Origin: Cystobasidium ongulense
Lineage: Eukaryota > Basidiomycota > Cystobasidiomycetes > Cystobasidiales > Cystobasidiaceae
NCBI GenBank assembly: GCA_022835595.1
Contig: BQUP01000002.1
Coordinates: forward strand, 186,001 to 250,000
Direction: 5' to 3'
DNA length: 64,000 nucleotides
In this document: positions 37,018 to 49,522 of the stretch, one piece after another
How the letters are laid out: every line of letters starts with the position of its first letter
Position numbering within the stretch: position 1 is the first letter of the stretch
Position numbers and translations under genes: made by a program
The notes under the pieces: model-generated
Seen by the model: only the letters and a program-made list of their open reading frames with translations
The model's database searches: none
What the model was told of the DNA's origin: nothing

Positions 37018-38504
37018 ATGGCGATCACCTTTGAGCCCCAGCATCCAACATTTGTAGCCGAATGCAAGGGCGTTGACTTCAATCAGGTTAGGACTATTAC
37101 GAAGAACTCCTCTACTACTACTTCTGACATAAACACTTTCCAGCCTCTCTCGGAGGAAACAATACAAACGATAAACGACGGCATTGCCCAGTATGGGGTC
37201 TTGATCTTCCGAAATACAGGTCTTGACAATGTAAGTCAGATATTAGCTGTACTTTTTCTAGGCTGTTGGCTAACATGATGCAAATATAGGAACGACATAT
37301 CGCCTTCGGGCGTCAATTAGGCGAGCTCGATGATGTTACACCCTACAATTCCCTTGGCCGGAAGAACAGACTGGCTCCGCATGATGAGCTCTTTGACGTT
37401 AGCAATCTGGGTGAGTGTGAAAAGAACAATCTACGCTGTTATATGCCAATCCTTGTGTTCCTTTTCAGACGAGAACGGCAATCTTGCTCCACCTACTGGC
37501 ACCCGAGCTATCTTCGGCAAGGCAAATGCTCTGTTCCATACCGATTCTTCCTTCAACGCTCGCAGAGCCGGCCTTGTAAGTCGCGGCTGCACTCACCTAA
37601 AAGGGTTTGAACAAACTAGAACTACGTCTGCAGTCCCTCCTTCTCGCGCATGAAGTTCCCCCTCAGAATGTGTATGGCCAGATCGGCAATACAGAATTTG
37701 CAGATTCCAGGACTGCCTATGCCGACTTACCAGAGGAGACGAAGGATAAAATAAAGGACTCTGTCGTTGATCATACGCAGCTTCACTCACGTAGGAGAGG
37801 AGCTCCCAATGAGCCATTAGTATGGGAGGATCGGGTCAGTCCCGTTTTTTGATATGCAACCCGTTTTCTTAACATGAAGACTGATCCCAAGACATGAACA
37901 GTTCGACCCAGCCAAGGGTCCTATCTCAAAGCACAAGCTAGTGCAAACACATGAGCGGTCAGGTCGCGAGGTGAGCTCGGAAATGAATGCTTATCACAAT
38001 GCGAGTTGCTGGACCTGATGCAACCGGGCTGCAGACAATGTATGTTGGCGCTCATTGCTATCGAATTGAAGGCCTTCCGCTAGAAGAAGGTAAGCGCTTG
38101 GAGTATCAACCCGGCTGAGCAGAGGATGACTGACTTAAACTTTACAGGTCAAGCCATCATCGATGATCTCCTCAAATTTTCGTCGCAGCCTAAATACGTC
38201 TACTCCGCTGGCTGGAAGCAACCGGGAGATCTCATCATATGGGACAATACGGCGTAGGTTGTGATACTTAAGTGTTATATTCATTGCTGATGCGTCGTCT
38301 CTATAGCGTCCAGCACAGAGCTGTTCAAGGTCCTGTTGATGGGAGGTTCCGACGAGATATGCGAAGAGTAACCGTTCATGACAACTCTGCACTTTGCCGT
38401 GGATTGAATGGTATGCTCACAGGCCTCGTATCTTGATGTGCTTCGACTAATCCTGTTTCTTCATCGCAGGCGCTGATGCCAATTGGCGGGTTGGTCTTCC
38501 ATGA
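37018..38504 (+). CDS. TauD/TfdA family Fe(II)/2-oxoglutarate dioxygenase
   Basis: The start at 37018 gives MAITFEPQHPTFVAECKGVD. A 54-nt intron (37088-37141) probably joins to PLSEETIQTINDGIAQYGVL, then IFRNTGLDN, ERHIAFGRQLGELDDVTPYN and RAIFGKANALFHTDSSFNAR, with HTD as the iron-binding HxD. The distal His lies in WDNTAVQHRAV, followed by DGRFRRDMRRVTVHD, with the Arg that grips 2-oxoglutarate. The stop is at 38502-38504. About seven short introns. Fungal relatives are annotated as 2,4-D or taurine dioxygenases, but most probably oxidise other small organic acids or sulphonates; the substrate is not inferable. No secretion or peroxisome signal. Confidence 0.88.
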
Positions 38505-39021
38505 CCGACCCACCTTTGGAGACTCTTAACATGCGGAAAGCTTTTCCCTAAGGACATATCCACCATCTATTGCATATGTTAACCTGCTGTTAATATGCGT
38601 ACTACACCGTCTTGTGTATGTGGTGTTTTTGGACAAGATAGTACCGTTGTTATTGCATGTTTGTACCAGTCAATCTTTTCATACGAAGACGTGGTTCGCC
38701 TAAGAAGCCTGTTCGTAGCGGCAGACCGCAATGGACTGATGATGTATCCAGCATGAACCGTTCTCTGTGTGCATTTCTGACCTGGCTCCAGTACCTTTGA
38801 CGACGTTGTTGACATCGATCACGGGCAATGTCTTTGGCTCTGCTTGTTAGACGGCAGCTCTACCTCCAACAGACTCCGACAACACATCAAGAGCAAGCAC
38901 CAAGATACGCATCGAGCGTGTGCACGGTGCTTTGGTGTTGCTCTGACAGGCCGGAAACGTCGTCTAGCCGCCGTCGATAGTTCCAAGTTGCACGTGAAGA
39001 GCGGACGGAGCAACCGCAAAC
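38505..39021. other. Intergenic between dioxygenase and HEH-type gene
   Basis: About 520 bp between two plus-strand genes. It should hold a 3' UTR and the promoter of the nuclear-envelope protein gene. Nothing else recognised. Confidence 0.4.
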
Positions 39022-42000
39022 ATGGACGTCCTCGAGTATGCCAGAGCAGACTTCGACCCCAAGAGCAGGAGCGTTAAGATCAGCGACCTGCAGAGCATCT
39101 TTATCGACCACGGTATACGCTATAACAAGGCAAAGACCAAAGCCGACTATATCGCTCTGTACGAGCAGCACATTCGACCTCAGGCGCCACGTCTGCTGGC
39201 ACGAGCAGAGAAAGTGCGCGCCAGCAGCGTCGGCATCGAAGACAGGCGCCTTCCTGTGTCTACAGAGAGCGACAGGCCTCGAGCAAAGAAGCCCCTCGTC
39301 CCACCTCATCGCGCGGCCGGCTTGCCTTCCTCCAAGTCTTCCAGCAGGCTTTCTGCAGAGCCAGCTGAGCCAGTGTCTGGTCTGAAGAACTCCCGAAAAG
39401 CGGCCTCTATGCACAATTTGGCTGCGACTGCATCATCTGGCAAGGCTACAAAAGGTCCTGGAAGCAGAGCAAGCTTAGGGCGACAGCCTTCGGTCGAACC
39501 GCCACGTCGCCTAACGCGCAGGAGTGCAAGCGTGGAGATCATCCAGGATACAGATGACGAGCAGGGCATGGACATAGATGAAGAAGAAGCACATACCAGT
39601 CGACATGCATCTCGAAGTGCGTCCGGTCACAAAGTCAGTCAGCTTGCCTCGATACGTGCCGCTGCTCCCATGGTCATCAATGAAGATGACGATGAAGAAG
39701 AAGACGAGCTTATGGACAGCGATGAGGATGAGGAGCCAGTGAAAGTTACCCAGAAAGTCACTGCCTCTACGACAAACAAACCTATGAGTACCTCGCCTAT
39801 ACGCAGACCGGTTGTCGAAATTCCGATACCACATAGAAGGAAGTCTGATATGGAAAGCCCACACAAAGTTAGTCTCCCCTTCTCTACTCCTGTAAAGATA
39901 TCGCCGGTCTGACAATGTTGACCACCTTCCAGCGCAAAGTGCCCGACAGCGAAGTCAAGAGCGAAGCAGCTAGCGGCTTTGTCGATTTCAACCCGTTCCA
40001 GTCAAGTCCAGACGAGGAAGCCAAGTCCAAGCGACGACGAAAATCATCAATGGGAGGCGTCAAACGTGAAGATTCTGCCGAGCCTTCTGGAATGAAGAGA
40101 AGTAAAACGCTCTCAGATCTAGGGCCCAAGGAAGAACATCAAGCAACCCCAGTTCCTCGCTCGCGACAAGATACCTCCTCTTCAAAGCCTCCGATGACAT
40201 CCGAAGGACTCGAACGCTTCAAAAAGAGGATTAGTAGCACTCCTGATAATCTCCCATCCCCTCTAAGAAAGCACCTATCTCCGCAAGCGGCCTCGGAACG
40301 TAGCAGTCGCCCATCCTTTGCCTCTCTCGCTATGGCGCCAGAGGACTTCGAAATGTCAGCTGGCAGTTCGCCACGCAAAGACGCGGAAAGGAGGTCCAGG
40401 TCTCCAGAGAAAGCAAGAGAAGTGACAAGACAACCTGTCGCAACGTCATCTGATGAACAATACATTCCAGAAGTCGCCGGAGAGGAACTTATCTATCAAA
40501 GCCAGGCAGATCATACTTCCGACAGTGACGACGGTCCAGTTGTTGTGTCCTCTTCATCTGCATTGCAAAGTCGCGATACATCCACATCGGCCGTTCAGAA
40601 GAAGGTTTCTCCAAAGAAAGGCCCCGTACCAGCTACCACTCAAGACCTAGTCCGCGTCTCGGAAAAGTCAGTTGCAAGGACGTCGAAGGATATCGCTCGT
40701 AAAGGCTTGCAATTATCTGGCTTTGTTACGACTCTCTTACTCCTTACCGCGGTCTGGCAAAGCGCAATTGTCTGGTCAGAGGGCAAGAGAGCTCTGGGAT
40801 TCTGCGATACTGGCGAGGACATCAACGAAGCTGTTGTGCGTCGACAAGACCAATCAGCTCTTGTGCGACATCGAGACCTCGACCTACAGAACTGGCAAGA
40901 CTACGTGGATCGGGCTCGCGACTTTGTAGCACCTTTGACATGCACACCTTGCCCTGAGCAGGGTGTCTGCAGCCATGGAGAGTTGGTAGCTTGCAGTCAA
41001 GGTTACATTGAGCAACCCAATTCGTTGGCTGGCGTAGTGTTCGGTCAACAATACGCTCTAGACACGTCCAAATCTGTTTTACCTTTGGTCCTCTCGCCTC
41101 GATGTGTACCCGATACTGCATACCTACATCGTGTTCTGGAAGTTGCAGCAGCAAGCAGTGCTCATCTCCGCCACGTAAAAGGGAACTTGCTGTGCTCAGG
41201 TCATACATCTAGAAGGATGCGCGAGGCGAAAAAGCTCGAGATCGTTGGCCCTAAAGAAGCCTACATCTATGGCACGCCAGAAGCACAGCTCAAAGAGTCT
41301 GTGCAACGTCACCTCGAAGTATGTCGCTCAACTTATACCTTGTCTCTTGCAAGAACTAATCGCTGTGTATATACCAGGTTGATGTGACGGAGACCGACTT
41401 CGAGCGGAAATTCAGCGAGGCACTAGGGTATCTTTCGAATCATACAGAAATCATCAGTGCATTGCACGAGTAAGTCCCATACAACCTCGTGTATGACCTT
41501 GGATTAAAACTTGACCTATTTGCAGTCATACGAGGTGGATCGCTGCAACTGCATCAGATATGCCTCTTGGATGTCGCGCTCGCTTAGCCGCTTACTCGGT
41601 GGCAGACGAACACAAGGGTCTCCTCAGTCTCGTGACTGCTATTCTGGCACTACTCGGGTACGGACAACGCTCTGTGAAGCATCGACATGAGATAGCCGAG
41701 GAAGTCGAGGAGCTGGTGCCACTATCATTATCTCTACTTCAAGCTCAAGATCAGAATTACAATCTTCGAGACAGTATGACACCTGTCCCATATCTAGCCC
41801 CGGCTCAGCTGCGCGACCTCGTCTTGCGAGACGAACGGTCCCCTAAGCGCAAAGCAGAACTATGGAAGCAGGTCGAGAAGGCAGTCGAGAGCAACGCCAA
41901 CGTTCGAGCACGAATGGCTGAACAACATGGCGAGGAGATCAGAGTCTGGCAATGGGTCGGAGGAGCGTACGAGACAGATCTGCCTGCAATTGAGCCTCAG

Positions 42001-42177
42001 CCGGCTTCGGCCGGTCCACCCTTAAGCACCAACAGGAGACGAAGTTACGCCAATCTGACGGCCAGGTCATCACTCTCGCGACCAGGAACACCGAGAGTCA
42101 GTCTGGCTGGCAACAGGCATATCACGTGGGATGAAGATGCAATGCCACCCGCTTCAGAAACAAAACCATATTTCTAA
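39022..42177 (+). CDS. Inner nuclear membrane protein, Heh1/Src1/Man1 type
   Basis: Starts MDVLEYARADFDPKSRSVKI then LQSIFIDHGIRYNKAKTKAD, the HEH/LEM-like DNA-associated helix-extended-loop-helix of Src1/Heh1. A long acidic and Ser-rich nucleoplasmic linker with basic clusters (KSKRRRKSS, VKREDS) follows. A first membrane segment is GFVTTLLLLTAVWQSAIVW, then a lumenal part with CTPCPEQGVCSHGELVACSQGY (conserved Cys pattern) and a second hydrophobic segment HKGLLSLVTAILALLGYG. The C-terminal winged-helix (MSC) region includes EEVEELVPLSLSLLQAQ and IRVWQWVGGAYETD. Role: anchoring telomeres and rDNA and nuclear pore quality control at the envelope. Introns: one at 39868-39932 or 39892-39932 (two in-phase donors), then near 41319-41379, 41472-41525. 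Confidence 0.9.
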
Positions 42178-42732
42178 CAAGTGCGGACTCGAACCTTTAA
42201 CACTATACAAGCGTCTGTTGTAGTCGTCTGCTCATGTAAGATGGTGTATCATCCTTTAGCTGAGCGAACTGCTATGCGCGCATGCGATTCACGCTTTCAA
42301 AGGGTGTCGGCGATCCAACCTGGAGACACTTGTAGTTTATATATGTTTATGAATTTGATATTCCTTCGCCTCCATTTATGGCCTTTTTAGACTTCTATGG
42401 TCTTTTTGTGTACTAGTTTGATACAATACCGATATCGGTTTCCTAGAAACTGCTACGCACAGACTCCATACCGCCCTTGCGATTTTGTTCAACTTCGTCG
42501 GTGTCACACCACTGTGGTGCACCACCTAGCGAGAGCACGACGCTCGAAGGTGATGGAGACCGCTGTGGCGGTGTCCCCAAAACTAACATTTATCCCGCAA
42601 ATCTAACAAGAAGGTATGAAGTAGTGGAAAGTCTTTATCCCCAATCTTCGTTACACGTGAAAAATCATGCTCGTCATGTCGTATGCATTGTGCATTTACG
42701 CGTGCTAGAAAGACAACTATCCTTTCTTTTTG
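42178..42732. other. Intergenic, convergent 3' flanks of HEH-type gene and MedA-like gene
   Basis: About 555 bp between convergent stops, AT-rich with a small CACCACTGTGGTGCACC palindrome near 42509. No gene recognised. Confidence 0.4.
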
Positions 42733-45700
42733 TTACTGCTGTCCCTGCTGTCCTATAAAGGCTGTTTCCGGCGAGCCATTGCCGGGGGTATTGGAAGGCG
42801 TGAATGAGAAGTTTGCGAGTTGAGACGTCATTTGAGTGCTGAGTTGCGGATGCTGCTGTGGATGCTGCTGTATATTTTGGGTGACAGCAGAAACTGCATG
42901 GGTGAATTGTTCCTGCTGCATTTGCTGGCTACGTGTGCTGACTTCCAAAGTCGCGTTGAAGACCTCATTGGCAGTCGGCATTGCAGGCTGTGAAGACGAC
43001 ATCGCAAGTTGACGATTGATTGCAGCATCAACCGCCACCGATACCTTAGCTGGATCAGGTGGCGGATGCTGAGGATTGAGAGCAGACATGTTCTCGTGAT
43101 GTATAGTCGTAGCTTCCACAAGTTTTGCTTTGATGTGGTTTGCACTTGCAAGGGTAGTGACGTCTGTGGGGTGAGTTGGCAGGTAGAACGGAACCGGCTG
43201 ACCCATCTGATTCCCATATGGTGTTGCTTGATGAGGCGAAGTGGGCGAGGGTACCGCACTTGATCCCATTGGTACCATGTTAGGCATCATCTTGCCCCCC
43301 ATAGCATGTCCATTCACCATCGGCATGTGCCCATCTAAGCCGAGAGCAGGAATCGGGGACGGTAAAAGCGCACTGCTTTGCATGTTCAGTACCGATGGGG
43401 GTGTCATAAGAGAGTTCGTCGAGTGCGTCAACTCCGACGAGAACGATGAGCCAGAGTAGTTTCCTTGATGCCCCTTGCCTGCCATTGTGGGGGTTGAATT
43501 GTAATGTGATTGCGTGCCATTGAGCTGCTCCTCGCGAGCAGGGCTGTTGTTGGCGACCGGTCGAACGCCATCCTCAGCTACGACTGCGATGGTGAAAGTC
43601 TGAACCAGCTTGTGTCCAATATACTCCGCTGCTATGTCAAGCATCACAGACTTCGCGTCTTGTGGTGGCGTTCCATGTAGAACATTATCCTTGAACTCGA
43701 GCCAGGTGGGTAGATTACCGCAAGAGAACAAGGCCGACATGCTGGAAAAGGCATCATCAGCAAGTTAAATGAAATTGGCAAATGTATATATACTCACGGT
43801 GGTCCTTGACAAGAGGAATCGAGAACCTTAGGAGCCCAAGACCACGGCACATTCGGCGCCGCCGTGGCGGGCAGAGGAACAATCTTTGGCGGAGGAGGTC
43901 GAAATTCATAATGCCCCGGAGCAAGATATCGCGCCTCAATCGACCAAACATGATTACCTCTTGACTTCGTCTTTTTACCTTCGTCATTGAACCGGGAAAT
44001 GAGAGGTTGATTCCAAAGGAAATGTTTAATAAGCTTGGGAGCAGTGTCAGCCTCGGACAGGCCAAGATCTTTGCATGCATCTTGGAACGAGTTGGTAAAT
44101 GGCTGGATGCGAAACTTGAACGGTCGAAAAGCATGTTCTTCATCTAGTTTGGCCATCTTTTTGGCCATCAGAGGCTGATGTATCTTTTCTCCTTTCCGGT
44201 CGGTGGCTTCCACATCAGTACAGACTCTAGGCAACCACTGCAGGAAAACGTTATTGTACGTTGCTAGTAGCTCGCCACTTAGAGCGTCGCGCTTGCCCAT
44301 CGCAGCGTTGCCGTCGGCATTGGATTGGTCTTCATCGTCATCATCTTCGTTGATCGGCGAAGGCATAGCATTCAGACTACCAAGGATATTTTGGAGTTCT
44401 TGAGCATCCGGTCCGTGCGCTAAGCTATGTTGCATTGAATTGATCGACGGCGCGCGAGAGCGCGAAGCGCTGGTATTGCGTGAAAGACTAGTTGCTCGTG
44501 ACCGGGAACCCGATTGACTTGTTACTGAGTTGGTGAACGGAAAAGAGGACATTGATGACAGGTGGGAAGAAGTATAAGGGGAAGTGACCGATCCATCATC
44601 TTCCTTTGGCCGAAGAGTCGTGAAATCGAGGCTGCCTGGGTGGCCCGATCTCGTACTAGGCCTTGAACGCGTCGAACCGCCTGAATGACTCAAAGCAGCC
44701 GAAGTAGGAGTTGCTGTCGGCGCTGGAGGTATAATTGGTCCGTGCTGACTCATGTCTTGTCCTGCCATGTCGGAGTCCATATAATGCATACCGCCGCTTT
44801 GCGAGGTGAAGTGAGGAACCGAGTCCATCGGTGGAGTGATGTATGTCTGCTGTTGTGTCGGTGTAGGCGTAGTAGATTGTTGAATGTGCATGTGCGAAGG
44901 ATCGATACCTTCCGCGATGAACGCTTGCTGCATCTCATGCGGGTACATTACTTGCCCCATACTTCCGACGGGCGCATGCACATTCGCAGCAGGTACAGGT
45001 GTGGGAGACAGTATACCGCCGTTAAGTTGTGTGGGTTGAGTTTGTATTTGGGATGGTGCGATGCCGCCTTGTGGCAGTCGGGCGAGAGCATCAGTGAGCA
45101 TCTCGTCGGATGCAAGTACGGACTGGTAAAGGGGTGTAGGCATCACAGGTCGGCCAACGAGATGCGATCCGGAAACCGCTAGATCAGAAGCCTTGGGTCC
45201 TGGTACCGTGTCCATTCCTGCTGATGTCGCTCTATAGTGACTCTCTGCAGGTAAAAGAGGGGAAGAATGCGTATGCTGACCGATTTGTGGCCTTGTTGAA
45301 TATGAGCTGATGGAGTGAGGAGATCTGATGAAGGACGCCGACATGTCTGACCGGCCGTCGCTCGTCACACTGATTGTGCGTCTATGCTTGTTCGAATCAT
45401 CGCCATCTGCGCTATTGACAGTGTATGCCCGCTGTCGTTGTCACGAAAACGCGTTAGAAAGGAAGACCCTTTCCTGGTAACTGCAATGACATACCTTCCT
45501 CCCCAGCGAACTGTCTTCCTGACTCATGCCAATATAACCGGGACCGGCAGGAGACACTGTGCAATCAAAGACATATAGCCAAAGAATAAATGTCAAAGAG
45601 CACAAGCATTGGATCAGACAAATTTCTATCGTAGAGCTGACGGTATCACCCACAGAAAAAGGCTCGGTCGAGAGCCGATACCGAGTTGCAGAATTCTTGT

Positions 45701-47114
45701 CTCATACGTATCCGAGTGGGCATATCGATTGCTGTGTACTGGCGCAGGACGTCTGCAATTTTATTATAGCTGTTCGAGAGCTGTTGCAGATGAAGAGTGC
45801 AGGGAAGTCAGCGTATGAGCATGATACAAGACTGCGGCGCTGTAATAGTAACATGCTGGAAACGAGAGGACCTACATCTGCGCAAGCTTTTACAGCAAGT
45901 TCTTGCCCTTGAGCAGAAGAGAGTTGTTCATGGACCATTAGAGGCTGAGCAGTAGCTAAGGCTTGCTCCTGTTGGTGCTGAAGTCCTTGTTGTTGCTGCT
46001 GCTGCTGCTGCAACTGTTGCAGGGAAAATTGTGGCTCCATTTGTCCAAGAGTCAAGCCGCTCGACGAAGGTGCTGCGTCTATAGGTGAAGACTGAACACT
46101 CGAATTTGCCGTTCCAGTCGCTGACGAGGCATTTGCGGAAGGCATATTCTGCTGTATTGTCTGTTGTTGCTGTTGTCCGACGTTTTCTGCGCCTCCCGGT
46201 ATTGCTCCTGAATTGCCCAGCTGTGTAGTCGAAAGAGAAGAAATAAATGGACCGGGTGTATTGGATGCTGATGTTGTTGCCAGTGACCCATTGACATTGC
46301 CATTCGCTCCAGGTGTGGTGTTTGTCGAAGAGGAAGGAAAAGCAAATGGACCGGACATAGACGAACCGACGGTTGGAGTATCTAGTGCAGAGCCTGACAC
46401 AATCGGGGAATTACGAGTGGACGAAGAGCCCGTGGAAGAATCATGCTGGAACATGATCTGCTGTTGCTGAGCTTGTTGATGTTGTTGTTGGAGGTGGTGG
46501 CTTGCTTGCTGCTGAGCTGCCGCAGAGGGCTGAGTTGGCTGCACCGAGGGCGCTTGGAACTGTGACTGCTGCGGTGTGCCGTTGAAGCTGTGCTGATGCT
46601 GGGAAAGAGCTGGATTCGAGCAGGCATTGTTGAACATGAAGTTAGAAGAGGTGACAGGCGCAGGGTGTTGCTGCTGTTGTGCCTGGTGCTGTTGTACTGC
46701 TGCATTGTTATATGCTTGAAGTTCTCCAGTATACTGGTACGGTTGCTGTTGCTGGCCATAGTCACTGGCGCTCGGAGGCATGGCCAGAGCAGCAGCAGCA
46801 TGCGCATCGTGTTGAACAGATACGCTCGACTCTATCGACGAGGCCGAATTGCTCTGCATATGCGACATTCCGCCTCCCGAGAGCTGGAAGCCAGTTCCAG
46901 CGAGAGATTCTGCAGCTGAAGCTGAAGGTCCATGGCCAGCCACGGAGGGCTGCGGGTATGCGACGGCTGCCTGCGTCATCATAGCCTGCTGGTGATGTTG
47001 CTGCTGCTGCGCTTGACTGTCCAGAGTTGCTGCTGCTGCTTCATTGCCATGACCAGTCCCAGCTCCCGAGGCCGCCAGCGGCATCACTGCATTGCTGTAG
47101 GTCTGGCTCTGCAT
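42733..47114 (-). CDS. MedA/Medusa (Med1/REN1/ACON-3) family developmental regulator
   Basis: Large Gln-rich nuclear protein. The 5' exon (47114 down to about 45870) starts MQSQTYSNAVMPLAASGAGT and carries many poly-Gln runs. Short exons follow: SNSYNKIADVLRQYTAIDMP (about 45774-45707), PAGPGYIGMSQEDSS (about 45555-45486), then RAYTVNSADGDDSNKHRR running into the central exon. The conserved MedA core is LLATYNNVFLQWLPRVC, IHQPLMAKKMAKLDE, FRPFKFRIQPFTNSFQDAC, KLIKHFLWNQPLISRFNDEG and GNHVWSIEARYLAPG. After a short intron (about 43741-43797) comes NLPTWLEFKDNVLHGTPPQD, which resembles a dystroglycan/cadherin-like fold. A second Gln/Pro-rich region ends at 42733-42735. MedA proteins control conidiation in Aspergillus and mating in Ustilago; the role here is inferred. 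Upstream exons cannot be excluded. Confidence 0.8.
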
Positions 47115-49045
47115 ACGAAAGGATTTCGCAGCTGGCACAGTCGGAATGGATGACCGACTGGCTCACACCCGTTACGGGAATGTCCTTCTGACGTGTTGAC
47201 TTCTCTCACTGCTCCTTCTTCGCTTGTGCTGGCCTCGCAAGGCCTTCGCAGGCAGGCTGACACCAGAAGGCTGCGTATAGACCCGGGCTTCTTGCGAAAA
47301 GGTAGGTATCGATTGAATGCAATGCGAGTCTGCTCTTATGTGGTGGTATAGGTACTTCGCAAAGGTCGCTCCCTCTTCTCTAGTTAATCCTCCTGCCTGT
47401 GCCTCTGCTTGCTCTTTTTTCTTTTGATTATTGACTTTCGCTGCTGATTCTGGTTGACCTTCCTCCGCGCCTGCAGCAGCTCACTCTTTACGCGAGCAGC
47501 GAGAACTTTGCAATAATGATCCAGGCGAGGCAAGCGTATATCAGGCTGAAGGAATGCTCTTCACCATGATTACCGTATGCAATAGATAATTACTGTTCTT
47601 TAGAAGTATACAGCTGACTGTCACATTCGCTTGTTCATTGCGCTGCAAGTTACACCGGCCAGCCAAACCAGCAGCACTATATGCCTTTTTGCTGCCTGAC
47701 CGCCAGCCCGGGAGTAAAAATTGTGCTCGCTGTGTCACTCAGGGCCAATTTGGGGGCACTTCGCAAAATTACAACTGGGCAAGGAGCGGCGACAATTATG
47801 AAGGTATTGGATTTACTACTCTCTAATAATATACTAATCATGCGTTGTTTGCCATTTGCTTTCACTTTGTACGCTCAATCATAAGGTTGCAAGGCAGCCT
47901 TCGAATTAATAACGGGCTTGCAACAACGAATGCAGTACTACTAGTAATCACTTAGCACAATAGAAGCTCGTTGTAGACGTCTACACTGGGTTCTAGCGCG
48001 GTAATGTTTCAGTCGACGAACAATGCAAGATGCTGATAGTCATAGACTGTCACGCCAGCTAAGAACAATCCATTTTGCCGGGCCTATTTTCTGGCACGGA
48101 AAACTAGACACAGTAGGAAGATAGACAAGCGTATGAAGCACCTAGAGCGGACTATTCGACGTGAGTATACAGTTCTCCTGTGTCTACATTTTACTGGGCA
48201 TTTGAGAAGTGGATGGGTGATCAAACTGGATAAGTACGATATGTTGGCGCCCACAGGGAGCCCCGTTGATAAGCAGTGGAGGTGCCTTTTGCAAACTCCA
48301 AGATTTTTGGTTTCGCCCGACCTTCCAAGTTCCTTCAACAGACTAAAGGCCACATGAACGGTTTCTCTCACATGCATTGCATGGTGCTCTTGAATCAGAG
48401 AAATCTATCTTTTCGGTATACTTCCCGCAAGATCGATCTCAGTTTCAAGACGTGCATATGTTTCTCGGCCAGCTGTCAGTTCCGCTCTCCCCCCCTCTCC
48501 TCGAAAAGTTATGACATAAGCCAGAAGTCGACAATCCTATGCAAAGCATGATAGCTTTATTGAATCTTGACGATTATCGTACCGGATCTAGGGACTTCTT
48601 GCTGTACAGGCCAGCCTAAATGCACGTGATTGGAAACAAAAGTAATCTGAGAGCGGCAGCCTGCCCTGTTTCGGGAAGGCTCAATATTTCTAGCTCCTGA
48701 TCTATCAATAACACCACTCATTTTATGCATTATCTCGCAGATAGGCTTTCCAGTTAGAATTGCCGTTGGCCTGCACGTGCCCAGCCGGGCTCTCGGTATT
48801 TATTTGACAGTAGCCTGGCAGTCTGCGCACAGGTCAGGCCAGTGTACGTGGGAAGCGGGATAAGTCTAATCAGACATACTAGACTTGGACTCGGAATTCA
48901 GTATGGTCGAACCAGGCTAGATCTGCCGTGCTTCCGCCATCCCCTCGAGATAGGGTAGAATTGTGTGTTATAGGATTACAACAACAGAGGTCTCGTGCGC
49001 GCATGCAGCATCAGACTCGTTCTGGCCGTTGATATTTTCGAACTG
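47115..49045. other. 1.9 kb gene-free region upstream of the MedA-like gene
   Basis: Longest gap in the window. Open frames are short (under 100 codons) and lack family motifs or splice patterns. It is AT-richer than the flanks beyond 47.5 kb. It probably holds a long promoter and 5' UTR of the MedA-like gene, plus the 3' flank of the small zinc finger gene. Confidence 0.45.
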
Positions 49046-49522
49046 TTATGCCTTCTTGCAATTCTCGTAGTCGGGCTCTGGCTGTCGATGGCAACAACGC
49101 AATAACAAAGTGTTAGATTCCATCCCAAAATAATTATAGGCGGCAGTGCACAATCAAGATGATGGCGCTCACGTCTTTGGGATGTTTGCTACTGAAATGC
49201 AGCTTCATATTGCTGACACTATCGATCTCCTGCAAGCACTGTAGAGTTACAGCGCGTAGCGTTCGACATTGAGAGAAAGAAAATCCCACGTGTCAAACAG
49301 GAACTGCCGACTGTTCTGAATACACCCACCTTTGGGCATTTGTACTGCAACGGAAAAGGCACCAGTCATTCAAAGCTCAGTATGCGCCGAAACGTGTCTC
49401 AGGTCTCTCGGATTTACCTTCAAGCCCTTGCCAGTCTTCAGGGTGCTATCGCCGCCTTTTTTCGATGCTTCCTTCAACTTTGATTTCGCTTGCGATTGCG
49501 CTTTCTGCAGTCCGCGAGCCAT
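49046..49522 (-). CDS. ZNF706-like small C2H2-type zinc finger protein (73 aa, four exons)
   Basis: Exons on the minus strand: 49522-49418, 49344-49330 (only 15 nt), 49238-49173 and 49081-49046. All introns have GT-AG ends and all joins are in phase 0. Translation: MARGLQKAQSQAKSKLKEAS, a Lys/Gly-rich stretch ending GKGLK, then YKCPKCLQEIDSVSNMKLHF, SSKHPKD and PEPDYENCKKA. MARG.QK.QSQ.K and the single finger (CPKC...HFSSKHPK) match the eukaryotic ZNF706 family (about 76 aa in animals). The basic N-terminus resembles SERF/4F5 proteins. Function in fungi is unknown; the animal protein is a nuclear, nucleic-acid-binding factor. The exact in-frame fit of four exons makes chance unlikely. Confidence 0.85.

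Noticed and set aside
45966-46560. CAG/CAA-rich tracts considered as a microsatellite array
   Set aside because: They lie in frame and encode the poly-Gln regions of the MedA-like protein, so they are explained by coding.
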